A DNA stretch of 64,000 nucleotides from Micromonospora lupini str. Lupac 08 (GTDB lineage Bacteria; Actinomycetota; Actinomycetes; Mycobacteriales; Micromonosporaceae). Positions within the stretch are counted from its first letter, which is position 1. Every line of letters starts with the position of its first letter. The translations under genes and the position numbers were made by a program. Below, piece after piece: positions 1 to 6,817 of this stretch. The notes under the pieces were generated by a model, which did not search any database, was not told where the DNA came from, and worked only from the letters and a program-made list of their open reading frames with translations. The stretch spans positions 4,677,910 to 4,741,909 of the forward strand of contig NZ_HF570108.1 in assembly GCF_000297395.2 (NCBI RefSeq), given 5' to 3'.

Positions 1-984
1 TACCCCCTGTTCAAGCAGAAGGGCGCGGGCAAGGAACTCTGGATGACGGAGGTCTACTACCCCAACAGCAACACCAACTCCGGCGACGCCTGGCCCGAGG
101 CGCTCGACGTGGGCGAGCACATCCACCACGCCATGGTGGACGCCGAGTTCCAGGCGTACGTCTGGTGGTACCTCCGGCGCAGCTACGGCCCCATGCGGGA
201 GGACGGCCAGATCAGCAAGCGTGGCGCGATGATGGCGCACTTCGCCAGGTTCGTCCGCCCCGGGTACGTGCGGGTCGACGCGACGGCGAACCCGGCGTCC
301 AACGTCTACGTCTCGGCGTACCGGGGCGGCGACACCGTCGTGATCGTCGCCGTCAACAAGAACACGTCGTCGGTGAGCCAGCAGTTCACCCTGTCGAACA
401 CCTCGGCGTCCGGCAGCGTCTCCAACTGGCTGACCGACGGGAGCAGGAACGTCGCACCCCAGGGTGCGCTCACCATGTCGAACGGCTCCCTCACCGTCAC
501 GCTGCCCGCGCGAAGCGTGATGACCTTCGTGGCCAACGTGAGCGGCGGCGGCACCCCGACCGGGGACACCTACAAGCTGGTGAACGTCGACACCGGCGTC
601 GTCCTCGGCGTACAGAACATGTCCACCGCCGACGGTGGTCTGGCCGTGGTGTGGGGCGACACCGGCACCGCCGACCACAACTGGGTCCGGGTCACCGACG
701 GCAGCGCGTTCCGGTTCCGCAACGCCAACAGCGGCAAGGTCCTCGGCGTCGAGAACATGTCGACCGCCGACAACGCCCGCGTCCTGCAGTGGAGCGACAA
801 CGGCACCGCCGACCACCGCTGGACGCTTGTGGCCAACAGCGACGGCTCCTACCGGATCCGCAACGTCAACAGCGGCAAGGTACTCGCCGTCCTCAACGGC
901 TCCAGCACCTGGGGTGCGCAGGCCGTCCAGTACACCGACAACGGCAGCACCCGCAACAACTGGCGCCTGGTGCAGGTCGGCTGA
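1..984 (+). CDS. GH30 subfamily 8-like glucuronoxylanase, C-terminal part, with ricin-type lectin domain (5' truncated)
   Basis: The frame is open from base 1, so the N-terminus (signal peptide and most of the barrel) lies outside the window. The first residues contain WMTEVYYPNS, which matches the nucleophile region of bacterial GH30_8 xylanases (Glu at bases 49-51), followed by the family signatures QAYVWWYLRRSYGPMREDG and ISKRGAMMAHFARFVRPGYVR. The all-beta side domain runs to about base 540. A Gly-rich linker then leads to about 140 residues with three repeats of a NSGKVLGVENMSTADN-type motif, a ricin-B-like (beta-trefoil) carbohydrate-binding module. Family members are secreted and cut glucuronoxylan at MeGlcA-substituted positions, which fits the other hemicellulases in this window. 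Family assignment is strong; the exact specificity is inferred. Confidence 0.9.
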   Translation, partial: YPLFKQKGAGKELWMTEVYYPNSNTNSGDAWPEALDVGEHIHHAMVDAEFQAYVWWYLRRSYGPMREDGQISKRGAMMAHFARFVRPGYVRVDATANPASNVYVSAYRGGDTVVIVAVNKNTSSVSQQFTLSNTSASGSVSNWLTDGSRNVAPQGALTMSNGSLTVTLPARSVMTFVANVSGGGTPTGDTYKLVNVDTGVVLGVQNMSTADGGLAVVWGDTGTADHNWVRVTDGSAFRFRNANSGKVLGVENMSTADNARVLQWSDNGTADHRWTLVANSDGSYRIRNVNSGKVLAVLNGSSTWGAQAVQYTDNGSTRNNWRLVQVG

Positions 985-991
985 CCATCGC

Positions 992-1031
992 ACGGCTCCG
1001 GGCCGACCGCCACCGGCCGGCCCGGAGCCGT
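992..1031 (+). terminator. Intrinsic-type terminator hairpin after the GH30 gene
   Basis: Just after the stop, CGGCTCCGGGCC (993-1004) pairs perfectly with GGCCCGGAGCCG (1019-1030), extended by an A/T pair, around a 14-nt loop. There is no U-tract, as is usual for actinobacterial terminators. It separates the xylanase from the convergent gene at 1055. Confidence 0.6.
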
Positions 1032-1054
1032 CGTCACGCCATCCCGCGCGGGCC

Positions 1055-1411
1055 TCAGCCCGAGGGCTGCTCCTTGGTCAGGTGGAGCAGCCACCCCTCG
1101 CCGGTGCGGATGAGCGCGTACCGCCTGCGGCCGGTACGCCCGTGCAGCGTGAACAGCATCCGGCGGTCGGTGCGGTCGTGCTCCTCCCAGGTGCCGATGT
1201 CGGCGATCGACTTGTCGGCGTCCTCGTAGGTCAGGTGATCGAGGTCGTGATCCGGCACCTCGATCGCGAGCCGGTTGTCGCGGGGGCTGTCCGGCAGGCC
1301 ACGGGGAACCGCCCACGAGCGCAGCACCCCGTTCTCCTCGAGCCGCAGGTCGAAGTGCGGTCGTGGTCTGCGGTGGTGGTGCAGGACGAAGGCCGGGTCC
1401 ACCCTTGCCAT
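1055..1411 (-). CDS. Stand-alone LigD-type 3'-phosphoesterase domain protein
   Basis: This 118-residue protein reads FVLHHHRRPRPHFDLRLEE and then SWAVPRGLP, the signature of the 3'-phosphoesterase (PE) domain otherwise found at the N-terminus of the multidomain NHEJ ligase LigD. The His-rich HHH segment and HFDLRLE hold the metal-binding residues of the family. LigD PE trims 3'-phosphates and ribonucleotides at DNA breaks. No polymerase or ligase domain is attached and no Ku gene is nearby. Its length matches a single PE domain, so it is a complete small protein rather than an evident fragment. Convergent with the GH30 gene. A role in end cleaning is inferred from the family. Confidence 0.8.
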   Translation of the reverse strand: MARVDPAFVLHHHRRPRPHFDLRLEENGVLRSWAVPRGLPDSPRDNRLAIEVPDHDLDHLTYEDADKSIADIGTWEEHDRTDRRMLFTLHGRTGRRRYALIRTGEGWLLHLTKEQPSG

Positions 1412-1490
1412 TGTCGGCGATCTCCGGCCCGGCCGCGGTCCGGTGGGAATCAGGCCGGTCTCCCGATCCCCACCGGTCGGTGTGGCGCCC

Positions 1491-2939
1491 TCAGCCCAGG
1501 TACTTCTCCCACGGCCCGGTGATGGCCAGGGTGAGGCCGGGGTCCTGCATGTTGACGAAGAGCACCTTGCCGTCGGCAGTGAAGGTCGGCCCGCAGAACT
1601 CCGAGTCGTTGAGCTGGTTGCGGGCGATCGGGTACGTCGGCCCGCCCGGGATCGTGCTGAGCACGTGGGAGGCGCCGGTGCCGTCCTCGGCGAGCACCAG
1701 GCTGCCCCACGGGGTGACTGTCACGTTGTCCGGGCCGTCGAAGGTGAGGTCGGTGTACTTGACCGGCGTGCCCTCCTCGGAGGCCGTCTGGTGCGGGAAG
1801 TAGGTCACCAGCTGGATGGTCTGGGTCCGGAAGTTGTAGAACCACACCATGCCGTCGTGCGGCGCGGCGTCGGCCGGGAGGTCACCGTCGTCCCAGGCGT
1901 ACGAGTTGACCACGTACACGCCTTCGTCGGTGGCCCACACGCCCTCGAACTTGCGTCCCCGGGTGACCTGGCCGTCGGTGAACTGCTCGCGCACGGACGT
2001 GGTCCGCGCGTCGCGGTCCGGCACCTCGATCCACCGCACGGGGAAGGGGCGGCCCAGCTGGGCGGAGGTCAGGTAGGCGACGTCCGGCAGCACGGAGCCG
2101 TCGTCCATGATGATCTGCATCGCGGCGAGGACGCCGGCGTTCGGTGCGAGGCGGGTCAGCACGCCGGGGCCCAGCTTGACCCCGGCCGGGGCGGTCCAGC
2201 GGTAGAAGAGGCCGTTGGGCTCGTCCGCGTCCTCGGAGAGGTAGACGTGGGTCCGGTCCCTGTCGACCGCCACGGCCTCGTGGGAGTAACGGCCCAGGCA
2301 CTTGATCGGCCTCGGGTCGGCGCTGCCGTCGGCCCAGACCTCGAAGACGTACCCGTGGTCCTTCTGGAAGGTGCCGGTGCGGCCGCTCTCCTCCCACTCG
2401 TCGCCGGCCCGGTCCTCGGCCTCCTCGCAGCTCAGCCAGGTCCCCCAGGGGGTCGGACCGCCGGCGCAGTTGGAGATGGTGCCGGAGAGCGCGACGAACT
2501 CGCCCAGGTTGCGGCCCGCACGGTCCGTCCTGATCACGGTGCAGCCACCGGCGTCGACGGCGCCCGCGTCGTAGACCGTGCCCTTGACGTGCGGTACGGC
2601 GAACTCGGCGCCCGGGTCGATCTCGTGGTTCTGGATCAGGGTGTAGCGGCCGTGGCCGGCGTCGTAGACGGCCATGCCGTCGTGGTCCGACGGAGTCACG
2701 CCCTGGCCACGGTCGAGTCGGGTGACGCCGGTCCGGGTGACCACGGTGTAGCTGAAGCCCTCGGGCAGGGCCAGGATCCCCTTGGGATCGTCCACGAGCG
2801 GCGGGAAGGGCACGTGCCCGCCCGGCGAGTGCGGCCGGCCGGGGCTGGCCTGCGCCAGGGACGGCAGGCCACCGGCGACGGCGAGGCCCACACCGGCGGC
2901 GGCGCCGCCGGCGAGGAAGGTACGACGGGAGGAAGGCAC
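1491..2939 (-). CDS. PhoX-family (DUF839) phosphatase-like protein, Tat-exported
   Basis: I place the start at GTG 2939 because CAGGAG sits about 9 nt upstream and the protein then begins with the Tat signal SSRRTFLAGGAAAGVGLAVAGG; an upstream in-frame start would put 15 extra residues before it. The 482-residue product carries PhoX/DUF839 features: GFSYTVVTRTG, SDHDGMAVYD, NHEIDPGAEF, CAGGPTPWGTWLSCEE, GRYSHEAVAVD and LSEDADEPNGLFYRW. PhoX enzymes are calcium- and iron-dependent alkaline phosphatases exported folded by the Tat system. Several relatives have no proven phosphatase activity, so the substrate is inferred. No PHO box was recognised upstream. Confidence 0.85.
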   Translation of the reverse strand: MPSSRRTFLAGGAAAGVGLAVAGGLPSLAQASPGRPHSPGGHVPFPPLVDDPKGILALPEGFSYTVVTRTGVTRLDRGQGVTPSDHDGMAVYDAGHGRYTLIQNHEIDPGAEFAVPHVKGTVYDAGAVDAGGCTVIRTDRAGRNLGEFVALSGTISNCAGGPTPWGTWLSCEEAEDRAGDEWEESGRTGTFQKDHGYVFEVWADGSADPRPIKCLGRYSHEAVAVDRDRTHVYLSEDADEPNGLFYRWTAPAGVKLGPGVLTRLAPNAGVLAAMQIIMDDGSVLPDVAYLTSAQLGRPFPVRWIEVPDRDARTTSVREQFTDGQVTRGRKFEGVWATDEGVYVVNSYAWDDGDLPADAAPHDGMVWFYNFRTQTIQLVTYFPHQTASEEGTPVKYTDLTFDGPDNVTVTPWGSLVLAEDGTGASHVLSTIPGGPTYPIARNQLNDSEFCGPTFTADGKVLFVNMQDPGLTLAITGPWEKYLG

Positions 2940-3079
2940 GCGGATCAGCTCCTGGTCAAGGCAAGTGCGACGGCTGACAGCCAACCCCTGTCGACGGACA
3001 CCGACACGTCACCTGTGGGGTCGGGTGGTGACATCGGGGTGAAGAATCGGGGCCGCGCCCACCGGCGCCGGCTCTCGCC

Positions 3080-3796
3080 TCACCCGTTTCGGCGCGGTGA
3101 CGTCCAGCCCCGCTGGTGCAGCCGTTCGATGCCGTCGAGCAGCAGGTCCAGCGCGAACTCGAACTCGAACTGGTCGTCGCAGCCCTCCCCCACGATCGAC
3201 TGGTCGTCGTGGGACGCCGCCCCGGCGATCTCCGCCAGGTGGGGGAACCGGGCGGCGAACTCCGGCGGCAGGGCGGCGGGCGGCTCGGGGGTGGTGGCGC
3301 CGGACCGACCGGCCTGGCGGGAGGCGTCGAACAGTTCCTGACTGAAGCCCAGGACGCGGCTGCCCATCGTGTGCATCACGTGGTGGGCGAGGTTGGCGGA
3401 GAACCCGCCGGCCTTGAAGGTCGCGACCACCGAGTCGAGGTAGGCGAGGACGGCAGGCGTCGCCATCGTCCGGGACTCGATCGCGAGCGGTGCCCAGGGG
3501 TGGCGGCGCAGCACCTCCCGCGCCGAGAGGACGCGCCGACGGATGGCGTCCTTCCAGTGGATGTCGGAAGCGGGCGGGTCGATCTGGCCGACGATCACGT
3601 CGATCATGCCGTCGAGCAGTTCGTCCTTGTTGGCCACGTGCTTGTAGAGCGCCATCGGCACGACGCCCAGATCCTGGGCGAGGTTGCGCATGCTGAGGGA
3701 TTCGATGCCGGCCTCGTCGGCGAGCGCCACGGCGGCACGCAGGACGCGGTCCCTGCTCAGCGGCGTCCGGCGCAGCGTCTCAGCCTGCTCAGCCAT
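3080..3796 (-). CDS. TetR-family repressor (TetR_C-type C-terminal domain)
   Basis: The start at ATG 3796 gives a 238-residue protein; the frame upstream runs through the operator DNA and is not coding. The N-terminal HTH lies around residues 15-65 (RVLRAAVALADEAGIESLSMRNLAQDLGV, then ALYKHVANKDELL), the classical tetracycline-repressor type. The rest resembles the TetR_C ligand-binding dimerisation domain (HPWAPLAIESR, MGSRVLGFSQELFD). It is divergent from the alcohol-dehydrogenase-like gene at 3899, with two identical palindromes between them, so it very probably represses that gene and perhaps itself. The inducer is unknown. Confidence 0.9.
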   Translation of the reverse strand: MAEQAETLRRTPLSRDRVLRAAVALADEAGIESLSMRNLAQDLGVVPMALYKHVANKDELLDGMIDVIVGQIDPPASDIHWKDAIRRRVLSAREVLRRHPWAPLAIESRTMATPAVLAYLDSVVATFKAGGFSANLAHHVMHTMGSRVLGFSQELFDASRQAGRSGATTPEPPAALPPEFAARFPHLAEIAGAASHDDQSIVGEGCDDQFEFEFALDLLLDGIERLHQRGWTSPRRNG

Positions 3797-3838
3797 CTCG
3801 TCCTCGTCCTGTCCGGCGGTCGTTGAACCATAACCGCC

Positions 3839-3885
3839 TTGACAGGTGTACGCCGTACACCTACCGTCGGTGTACGCCGTACACC
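3839..3885 (+). promoter_or_regulatory. Promoter with two tandem TetR operators
   Basis: A TTGACA -35 box (3839-3844) is followed after 17 bp by TACCGT (3862-3867). The spacer is exactly the palindrome GGTGTACGCCGTACACC (3845-3861). An identical 17-bp copy lies at 3869-3885, 24 bp further on and over the likely transcription start. Each copy has perfect 7-bp arms around GCC. This is textbook architecture for repression of the gene starting at 3899 by the divergent TetR protein. Confidence 0.85.
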
Positions 3886-3898
3886 CTCGGGAGGGACC

Positions 3899-4882
3899 AT
3901 GAAGGCGATCGTTCAGGACCGGTACGGCCCACCGGAGACGCTCGCGCTCGCCGAGGTCGCCACGCCGACTCCCGCTCCCGACGACGTGCTCGTCCGGGTG
4001 GAGGCCGCCTCGCTCAACGCGTACGACTGGCATGCCATGCGGGGTGATCCCCGGATGGCACGGTTGGCGATGGGCCGGACGAGGCCCCGGGCGCGCATCC
4101 GTGGCCGCGACTTCGCGGGCCGGGTCGAGGCCGTCGGCGCGGAGGTTCGGCAGGTACGCCCGGGCGACGCCGTCTTCGGTGACCTCGGTGACGCCAACGG
4201 CGCGTTCGCCGAGTACGTGCGCGTGCCCGAGACGTCGGTCGCGACGATGCCGGCGAACCTGACGCCGCAGCAGGCGGCGGCCCTGCCACTGGCCGGCGTC
4301 ACCGCGCTCATGGGGCTACGCGACGTCGGGCGGGTCCAGCCCGGCCACCGCGTGCTCATCAACGGGGCCTCGGGCGGCGTCGGCACCCTCGCCGTGCAAC
4401 TGGGCAAGGCGCTCGGCGCCACCGTGACCGGGGTGTGCAGCACCCGCAACGTCGACCTGGTCCGCTCCCTCGGCGCCGACCACGTCGTCGACTACCACCG
4501 CGACGACTTCGCCCACGGCACGGACCGCCACGACGTCGTGTTCGACCTCGTCGGCAACCGCCCACTCGGCGACCTGCGGCGGGCGCTGACACCGACCGGA
4601 ACGCTTGTGCTCTCCGGTGGCGGCGTGTACGACGGTGGCCGTCTCCTCGGACCGGTCTGGCTTATCGCGCGCGGACGGCTGCTGGCGCCCCTGGTCCGAC
4701 ACCGCATCGTCACGCTCGCGACGACGCCGAGCCGACCACACCTCGACGCCCTGCGCGACTACGTCGAAGCCGGCCGCCTCACCCCGGTCATCGACCGTAC
4801 GTATCCACTCCACGAGGTGCCCGCGGCCATCCGGTATCTCGAAGGCGAGCACGCGCGGGCGAAGGTCGTCATCACCATCTGA
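3899..4882 (+). CDS. Zinc-less MDR-family NAD(P)H:quinone oxidoreductase / alcohol dehydrogenase-like protein
   Basis: ATG 3899 follows GGGAGGGACC and gives 327 residues starting MKAIVQDRYGPPE. The N-terminal GroES-like domain contains ASLNAYDWHAMRG and GRDFAGRVEAVG. The Rossmann domain has INGASGGVGTLAVQLGKALGA, the nucleotide-binding AxxGxxG motif of the quinone-reductase branch, with VVDY downstream. The catalytic-zinc Cys/His set of true alcohol dehydrogenases is not apparent. Likely a cytosolic NAD(P)H-dependent reductase of electrophilic carbonyls or quinones, induced when the adjacent TetR protein releases its tandem operators. Confidence 0.85.
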   Translation: MKAIVQDRYGPPETLALAEVATPTPAPDDVLVRVEAASLNAYDWHAMRGDPRMARLAMGRTRPRARIRGRDFAGRVEAVGAEVRQVRPGDAVFGDLGDANGAFAEYVRVPETSVATMPANLTPQQAAALPLAGVTALMGLRDVGRVQPGHRVLINGASGGVGTLAVQLGKALGATVTGVCSTRNVDLVRSLGADHVVDYHRDDFAHGTDRHDVVFDLVGNRPLGDLRRALTPTGTLVLSGGGVYDGGRLLGPVWLIARGRLLAPLVRHRIVTLATTPSRPHLDALRDYVEAGRLTPVIDRTYPLHEVPAAIRYLEGEHARAKVVITI

Positions 4883-4966
4883 CCGCCGCCGCTTTACGAC
4901 GGAGAGGCTCTGCCGTTCGCGGGGGGTCGATCCCTCGATTACGGTGATCAGGAACGGGGGTGGGTC

Positions 4967-6211
4967 ATGGCATGGGAGGTGTCGCCGCGACGGGCCAGGG
5001 CCATGCTCGTCACGCTCTCCCTCGCCGCGTTCGCGTTCATCACGACGGAGTTGCTGCCCGTCGGCCTGCTGACCCACATCGCACCCGACCTCGACCGGTC
5101 CCGCTCGCAGGTGGGTCTGCTGGTCAGCGGGTACGCCGTCGTGGTCGTGCTGGCATCCGTGCCGCTGGCCCGGCTGACCCAGCGGATTCCCCGGCGGCAC
5201 CTGCTCGGCGCCACCATGCTCCTGTTCGCCGCCGCGAACGCCGCCGCCGCGCTCGCTCCGACGTACGCCGTGCTGGCCGGCTCGCGTCTCGCGACCGCCC
5301 TCGCCCAGGCGCTGTTCTGGTCGGTCGCCACGGCGACGGTGATCGGGCCCTTTCCGGTCGCGGTGCGCGGCCGGGTGGTGGCGCTGTTCGCGACCGGGGC
5401 GACGCTCGCGCCGGTGCTCGGCGTACCCCTCGGCACCTGGCTCGGGCAGCAGGCCGGTTGGCGCGTGGCGTTCGCCGTGCTGGCCGGAGTCGGTCTGGTG
5501 ATCGCCGCCGGAGTGGTCGTCCTCCTGCCCTCGTATCCCCCGGCGGCGGGCGGCGCCGCCCGGGGCACCGCACCGGACGGCCGGCGCTTCGCCGTGCTGC
5601 TGATCGCCACCGCCCTCGGCATCGGCGGCTTCATGACCCTGCAGACCTACATCACACCGTTCCTGCTCGACATCAGCGGCTTCGCCGACGCGGCCCTGGC
5701 GCCGCTGCTGTTCGCCTCCGGCGCCGCGGGCGTCCTCGGCACCCTGGCCGCGGCCCGCACCCTGGACACCTGGCCGATCGCCTCCCTGGTGACACCGCTG
5801 AGCATCGGCACGGCCGCGCTGTTCGGCATGTACGCGCTCGGCACGCTCCGGCACGTCACTGTCGCATTTCTCGCCGGGATCGGCCTCGCCTACGCGGCGT
5901 TCGGCTCCGCCGTGCAGAACCGGATGCTGCACCTGGCTCCCGGCAGCACCGACATCGCGTCGGCCGGCGTCAGCACCGCCTTCAACGCCGGCATCGCGGG
6001 CGGGTCGCTGCTCGGCGGCGCCCTCCTGCCCACCTCGGGGGCACGCCCGCTGGCGCTCGCCGGTGGACTGCTGACGCTTGTCGCCCTCGCCCTGCTCGCC
6101 GTGGACACGCGGCCGCGCCCCGCCGGCGGGTCAGCGCCGACCACCGTCCGTCCTGCCCGCCAGACCCGCACTCAGGCGGCAGGCCGCACCTGCCCGGACC
6201 AGGCGAGATAG
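4967..6211 (+). CDS. MFS efflux transporter (DHA1 / AraJ-like, 12 TM)
   Basis: The 414-residue product starts at ATG 4967 after GGGGGTGGG. It shows about twelve hydrophobic segments, beginning VTLSLAAFAFITTELLPVGLL, the loop 2-3 sequence PLARLTQRIPRRHLLG, and a central hydrophilic loop around residues 185-210. The sequence is typical of AraJ/sugar-efflux and chloramphenicol-type DHA1 exporters. It lies downstream of the TetR-controlled oxidoreductase with an 84-bp gap, so joint induction is possible but not shown. The exported compound cannot be read from the sequence. Confidence 0.88.
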   Translation: MAWEVSPRRARAMLVTLSLAAFAFITTELLPVGLLTHIAPDLDRSRSQVGLLVSGYAVVVVLASVPLARLTQRIPRRHLLGATMLLFAAANAAAALAPTYAVLAGSRLATALAQALFWSVATATVIGPFPVAVRGRVVALFATGATLAPVLGVPLGTWLGQQAGWRVAFAVLAGVGLVIAAGVVVLLPSYPPAAGGAARGTAPDGRRFAVLLIATALGIGGFMTLQTYITPFLLDISGFADAALAPLLFASGAAGVLGTLAAARTLDTWPIASLVTPLSIGTAALFGMYALGTLRHVTVAFLAGIGLAYAAFGSAVQNRMLHLAPGSTDIASAGVSTAFNAGIAGGSLLGGALLPTSGARPLALAGGLLTLVALALLAVDTRPRPAGGSAPTTVRPARQTRTQAAGRTCPDQAR

Positions 6212-6230
6212 GCCCGAGCGGGCATCCCCG

Positions 6231-6692
6231 TCAGATGAACGGCCCATCCGACACCTCGAACGAGAAATTCTTCGCGATCACATACTGCCTGGGGCCACTG
6301 ACTGGCGCGTCCCGGAACGCGGCTGGGGACCAGTCGTCCGGGCCCGGTTCCAGGTCGAGCACAAACTGATCGTCGAGTAATCCGACCTTCAGCCCGTCGG
6401 AAAGAACCTGGAGCGGGTATCGAGCCGTCTCACTCAGGCTGTATTCGCAGATACCCCGCAGGCAGATGCGAACCAACTTCCATCCGAACAGTCTCCCGCT
6501 CGGGCCACCCTGGCCCGGAGACGTCCGGTCCATCGCCTGAATTTGCAACTCGATCTGGCGACCCTCAGTCTCGCCTCGAGGCAGCACGATGGAGATCCCC
6601 GTCAGTACACCGTCCTCGAAGCCGAGGAACCTGTCGAGGAACTCCGCGATGACGACCGGATCACCCGAACCCACCATGACCACCTCCCTCAT
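6231..6692 (-). CDS. Hypothetical protein (unrecognised, 153 aa)
   Basis: I do not recognise this family. The protein is soluble, acidic in its C-terminal half, and has no signal peptide or membrane segment. Its composition is visibly less GC-extreme than the neighbours (several AT-containing third positions), which suggests later acquisition. It reads like a single compact alpha/beta domain, with QIELQIQAMDRTSP and ending FSFEVSDGPFI; a small immunity-type protein is one possibility. It is divergent from the XRE/NB-ARC regulator at 6818 and convergent with the MFS gene, with only 19 bp between the stops. Confidence 0.6.
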   Translation of the reverse strand: MREVVMVGSGDPVVIAEFLDRFLGFEDGVLTGISIVLPRGETEGRQIELQIQAMDRTSPGQGGPSGRLFGWKLVRICLRGICEYSLSETARYPLQVLSDGLKVGLLDDQFVLDLEPGPDDWSPAAFRDAPVSGPRQYVIAKNFSFEVSDGPFI

Positions 6693-6817
6693 GGCTGAGT
6701 CTGCCGTCCCTCCATCACCGACGACGCTCGGGTACCTCCGGCGGCAGCTCCGTTGTCACCACCGACGGATCTCTTGCGTCGTATGGCCGATTGCCCCCAC
6801 TGAACGCCGTCGATACC

